Below, one piece after another: positions 61,370-64,000 of a stretch of DNA of 64,000 bases (positions within the stretch are counted from its first letter, which is position 1; each line of letters begins with the position of its first letter). The stretch lies in contig CM067309.1 of assembly GCA_034231615.1 (NCBI GenBank), positions 22,687,965 to 22,751,964 on the forward strand, written 5' to 3'. The stretch comes from Meghimatium bilineatum (taxonomy: Eukaryota > Mollusca > Gastropoda > Stylommatophora > Philomycidae). Below the pieces are notes generated by a model that did no database searches, was not told where the DNA came from, and saw nothing but the letters and a program-made list of their open reading frames with translations. Made by a program: the position numbers and the translations under genes.

Positions 61370-63600
61370 TGAACTCACAAACAACATCAGAGACTCAACA
61401 CTATCATCTGCACAGGCTCACATACCCCCAAAGAGTGACAAAAAGAAGAGATTACTTTACAGTCAAAACATTGCAACCAATCAAAGATGGAAAAAAATTA
61501 AAAGATGACAAACAATCAGAGGAATACAAGAAACAAACTAAAGAAATCAGGAGAAAAATTAGACAGGACAAGAAAAACTACATCGATAACATGTGTAAAG
61601 AAATTGAACAACTCCACGAACAATGGGATACCAGAATAATGTTTACAGAAGCAAAAATGATGACAGTAAAATTTCAACCAGCCACTAGAGCAATTGAAAA
61701 AAAGTCACGAAACTAACAGAAAATTATGATATTCTGAACAGGTGGACGGAATACTGTAGGGAAATTTACAAAAATCCAAACATAGACACACATTAAAACA
61801 CAAAACTTGAGAGCCAGAACCCATCATAGAAGAAGTACGTTGGGCAATTAAGAATTTAATAACTGACAAGTCACCAGGATGTGATTCACATGTGGTTGCG
61901 TCTGTGGGTTTCACCAATGGCTCATTAGACAAACCACCCATGCAACAGAAAACCTTAGCAGATGGCATGTCGTTATATTGAGGTTATCTTCTTATAGAAG
62001 CTTCATGGCACGTCATCTATACAATTATGCTTCTCATGCTTTTATTTTGTTAATTGCAATGTGTTTTCATATATGTATGCACCCTCTGTGGTTGGGAGAG
62101 AGCCAGAGATGTACTGCACAGCATTGGAGAGGAAGAAACTAGCAGCATTGTTATTCCTATGGCTGAGGCCCATCATAGAGGCACAGTGACTCAGGACGTG
62201 AAAATCCTTTTGACTTGAACATTTGGTTTGCATGCCTGGAGCAAAAGAGAAGTTCGGCATAACCAGTAGTAAATTGGTGGCAGGGAATGAGCACAGTGAA
62301 CCCTATCTTGGTTGCAGTGGCTCGGAGCAGTGCATAGATTGAAACCTACCTTCCTGGTGATGTGATAGTTATTCTCTGGCTCTGGCCCAGGGTGGGCAGA
62401 GATTATACAGACTCCCCAGCAATATAATGCCATTTAATGGCATTGGGTCAAAGGGCATGAGCCCATGGACCGCTGGATCAGCAACCAACCAGGATGTGGC
62501 GAATGGGTAGCTGAAATGATACAAGCAGGAGGAGTGAGAATCCACTGTCAGTCTACCATGTCTTATGTGTTAAGATCTGGAAAAGTGAAATATAACCAAA
62601 AGATTGGAAAAGATCAGTATATATATATATACCACTCCTAAAGAAGGGCAATTTGAAACTCAGCATGAATTATATTACAATTGCACTGATCAGTTACACC
62701 AGCAAGATAATTCTCAAGATAACAATTAAAAGAATGGAACATATGAACAGAGAAATAAATATAGTTCAGGCAGGTTTTAGACATAACAGAGACACCAGGG
62801 ATCATATCTTCAACATGAGAAATATAACAGAGAAATGCAGACATATACATCTGTTTCATTGACTACTCAAAGACGTTTGACTGCATAACCCACCAGAAAC
62901 TATGGAACATAATGGGAAACATGGGCTTTCCACACCATCTTATATCGCCCATTAAAATGCTTTATAAAAAACAACCGGCTTCTGTTCGTCTCAACAAAGA
63001 AACATTTGACTGGTTTGAGGCCCAAAAAGGATTTATGCAGAAAACATCGTGCGAAATGTACAAGAAGACCCATGTTACGAACAGTTTCAACACCTTAATA
63101 TCAGAGAACATGAAATCCCAGAAATTAGATATGTAGATGATACCACACTAATATCAAGGAGTCCCACAGGTTTAGAACAAATGATTATGTCCGTCAAACA
63201 TCATAGAAAGGCACAAAAACGTTTCCTCAATGCAAAAAAAAAAAAAGACAAAAAATAATGCATGTAAGCAGAGATGAAATTACACCTAAAATATTCATTG
63301 ACAAAGAGCAACTAGAAAATGTAAACAACTTTGAATATCCAGAATCAACCATCAACACCACAGCAGGTTGCTCAGCAGAGATAAGAAAGAGATTAGCAAT
63401 GCACTACAAAAAACATCAAAGATGAAAAATCTATGGCAAGGAGCATACAGAAAAACAAATTTACAACTACTAAGAAGATATGTCTTTCCAGCGGCAACAT
63501 ATGGTTGCGAGACGTAGCAATGACATTGACAATGTAAAAGAAATTATCCGCATTCGAAATGAAATGCTATAAGAAAAGTCCTAAGAATATCATAGTACTT
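61370..63600 (+). pseudogene. LINE ORF2 with reverse transcriptase, split by SINE-A
   Basis: 61370-61715 encodes a charged linker (EYKKQTKEIRRKIRQDKKNY). After 61725 comes LTENYDILNRWTEYCREIYK, then tcaccaggatgtg, where SINE-A interrupts. Beyond 62499 AEMIQAGG resumes. 62650-62860 gives the motif-2 region (QAGFRHNRDTRDHIFNMRNI), about 62855-63000 CFIDYSKTFDCITHQKLW with a frameshift, then MGFPHHLISPIKMLYKKQPA. 63118-63180 has EIRYVDDTTLISRSPTGLEQ, the catalytic box in YVDD form. A NFEYPESTIN segment follows. Several frameshifts and a missing part between the last two RT motifs make it inactive. Confidence 0.85.
61884..62487 (+). mobile_element. SINE-A copy 3 inserted in LINE, 11-bp target-site duplication
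   Basis: Flanked by accaggatgtg at 61873-61883 and 62488-62498. Begins attcacatgtggttgcgtct and ends ctggatcagcaacca. Removing the insert and one target copy rejoins the LINE frame (SPGCD-type motif into AEMIQAGG). Confidence 0.92.
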
Positions 63601-64000
63601 ACATAGAACACAGGTTTTTGAAAGTTTCACTTCAACAAGACGGACTAAGGGGTTATGAGGTGTAAACACGAAAACATACAAATGAGAATATATATGGCTT
63701 TCAACTTTTCGATACACTATTAACATGTAAATGATACAAAGTTCAGGTGACAATGATGTATGTGGAAACATGTAGTCATGGAAGCGGATTTTGTTGAAAA
63801 TTGGACAGGATATGACAACAGATATAACAAATTATTACCTGATACAACATGGATAGCAATACAATAAGGAACACACCAACACAAATGAATGTTCAGAGTT
63901 AAGAACAAAAGACTTGAGGGTATCAAACTCAAAAGAAATTGATTTCAAGAGTGTACATAGATCTGTCATCCATGGTGCAGGATCTGAGGGCAATGACCTG
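63600..64000. other. No gene assigned
   Basis: Would be the place for the missing 5' exon of gene 2 if it is in the window. A short minus-strand frame at 63930-64000 (VIALRSCTMDDRSM) has coding-like composition and a possible donor (tctat|gtacac), but does not match the expected N-terminus. Confidence 0.3.

Noticed and set aside
63930-64000. Initiator exon of gene 2
   Set aside because: The short frame VIALRSCTMDDRSM has a poor donor and does not resemble the expected MEAK7-type N-terminus; left unassigned.

Overview
This is a 64-kb piece of AT-rich eukaryotic genomic DNA, almost certainly from an invertebrate animal. The evidence is long GT-AG introns, short exons, a signal-peptide gene whose frame exists only after splicing, dense non-LTR retrotransposon debris, several SINE families with target-site duplications, hAT and piggyBac-type DNA-element remnants, and many minisatellites. 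Nothing in it is prokaryotic. A spiralian (mollusc- or brachiopod-like) source is a guess from the style of the repeats; the sequence does not fix the phylum.

Two host genes could be assembled exon by exon, with every splice phase agreeing. Gene 1 (+ strand, 12504-29403) has six exons. It encodes a 514-residue, probably secreted protein with about ten N-glycosylation sequons and a repeated beta-strand pattern that suggests a PQQ-like or other beta-propeller; I do not recognise it as a named family. Gene 2 (- strand, 61153 down to 44236) has ten exons in the window. It encodes at least 415 residues of an EF-hand/TLDc-type protein related to MEAK7 (TLDC1); its first exon or exons were not found. 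A CpG-rich patch at about 37740-38010 may be the promoter and first exon of a third gene.

Layout: 1-12 kb is decayed LINEs, SINEs, a large minisatellite (2.7-3.9 kb) and a broken hAT element. 12.5-29.4 kb is gene 1, with LINE/SINE-filled introns, an 11-copy array at 15.5 kb, a 658-bp perfect tetranucleotide tract at 20.7 kb and a 48-bp minisatellite that starts inside exon 3. 29.5-44.2 kb is intergenic repeat debris plus the CpG-rich patch. 44.2-61.2 kb is gene 2, with intronic minisatellites, two piggyBac-like MITEs and LINE fragments. 61.4-63.6 kb is a LINE reverse-transcriptase copy split by a SINE with an 11-bp target-site duplication.

The most interesting feature is the 12-copy, 48-bp array at 21747-22322. 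Each unit repeats the end of gene 1 exon 3 together with its splice donor. The array is open in the gene's frame, and every unit's donor keeps the same downstream phase, so splice-site choice or copy-number change would alter the protein in steps of 16 residues. A second array, in gene 2, likewise abuts a 5' splice site. A 0.6-kb SINE family also shares a tail of about 62 nt with a LINE present in the same window, a likely parasite/host pair.
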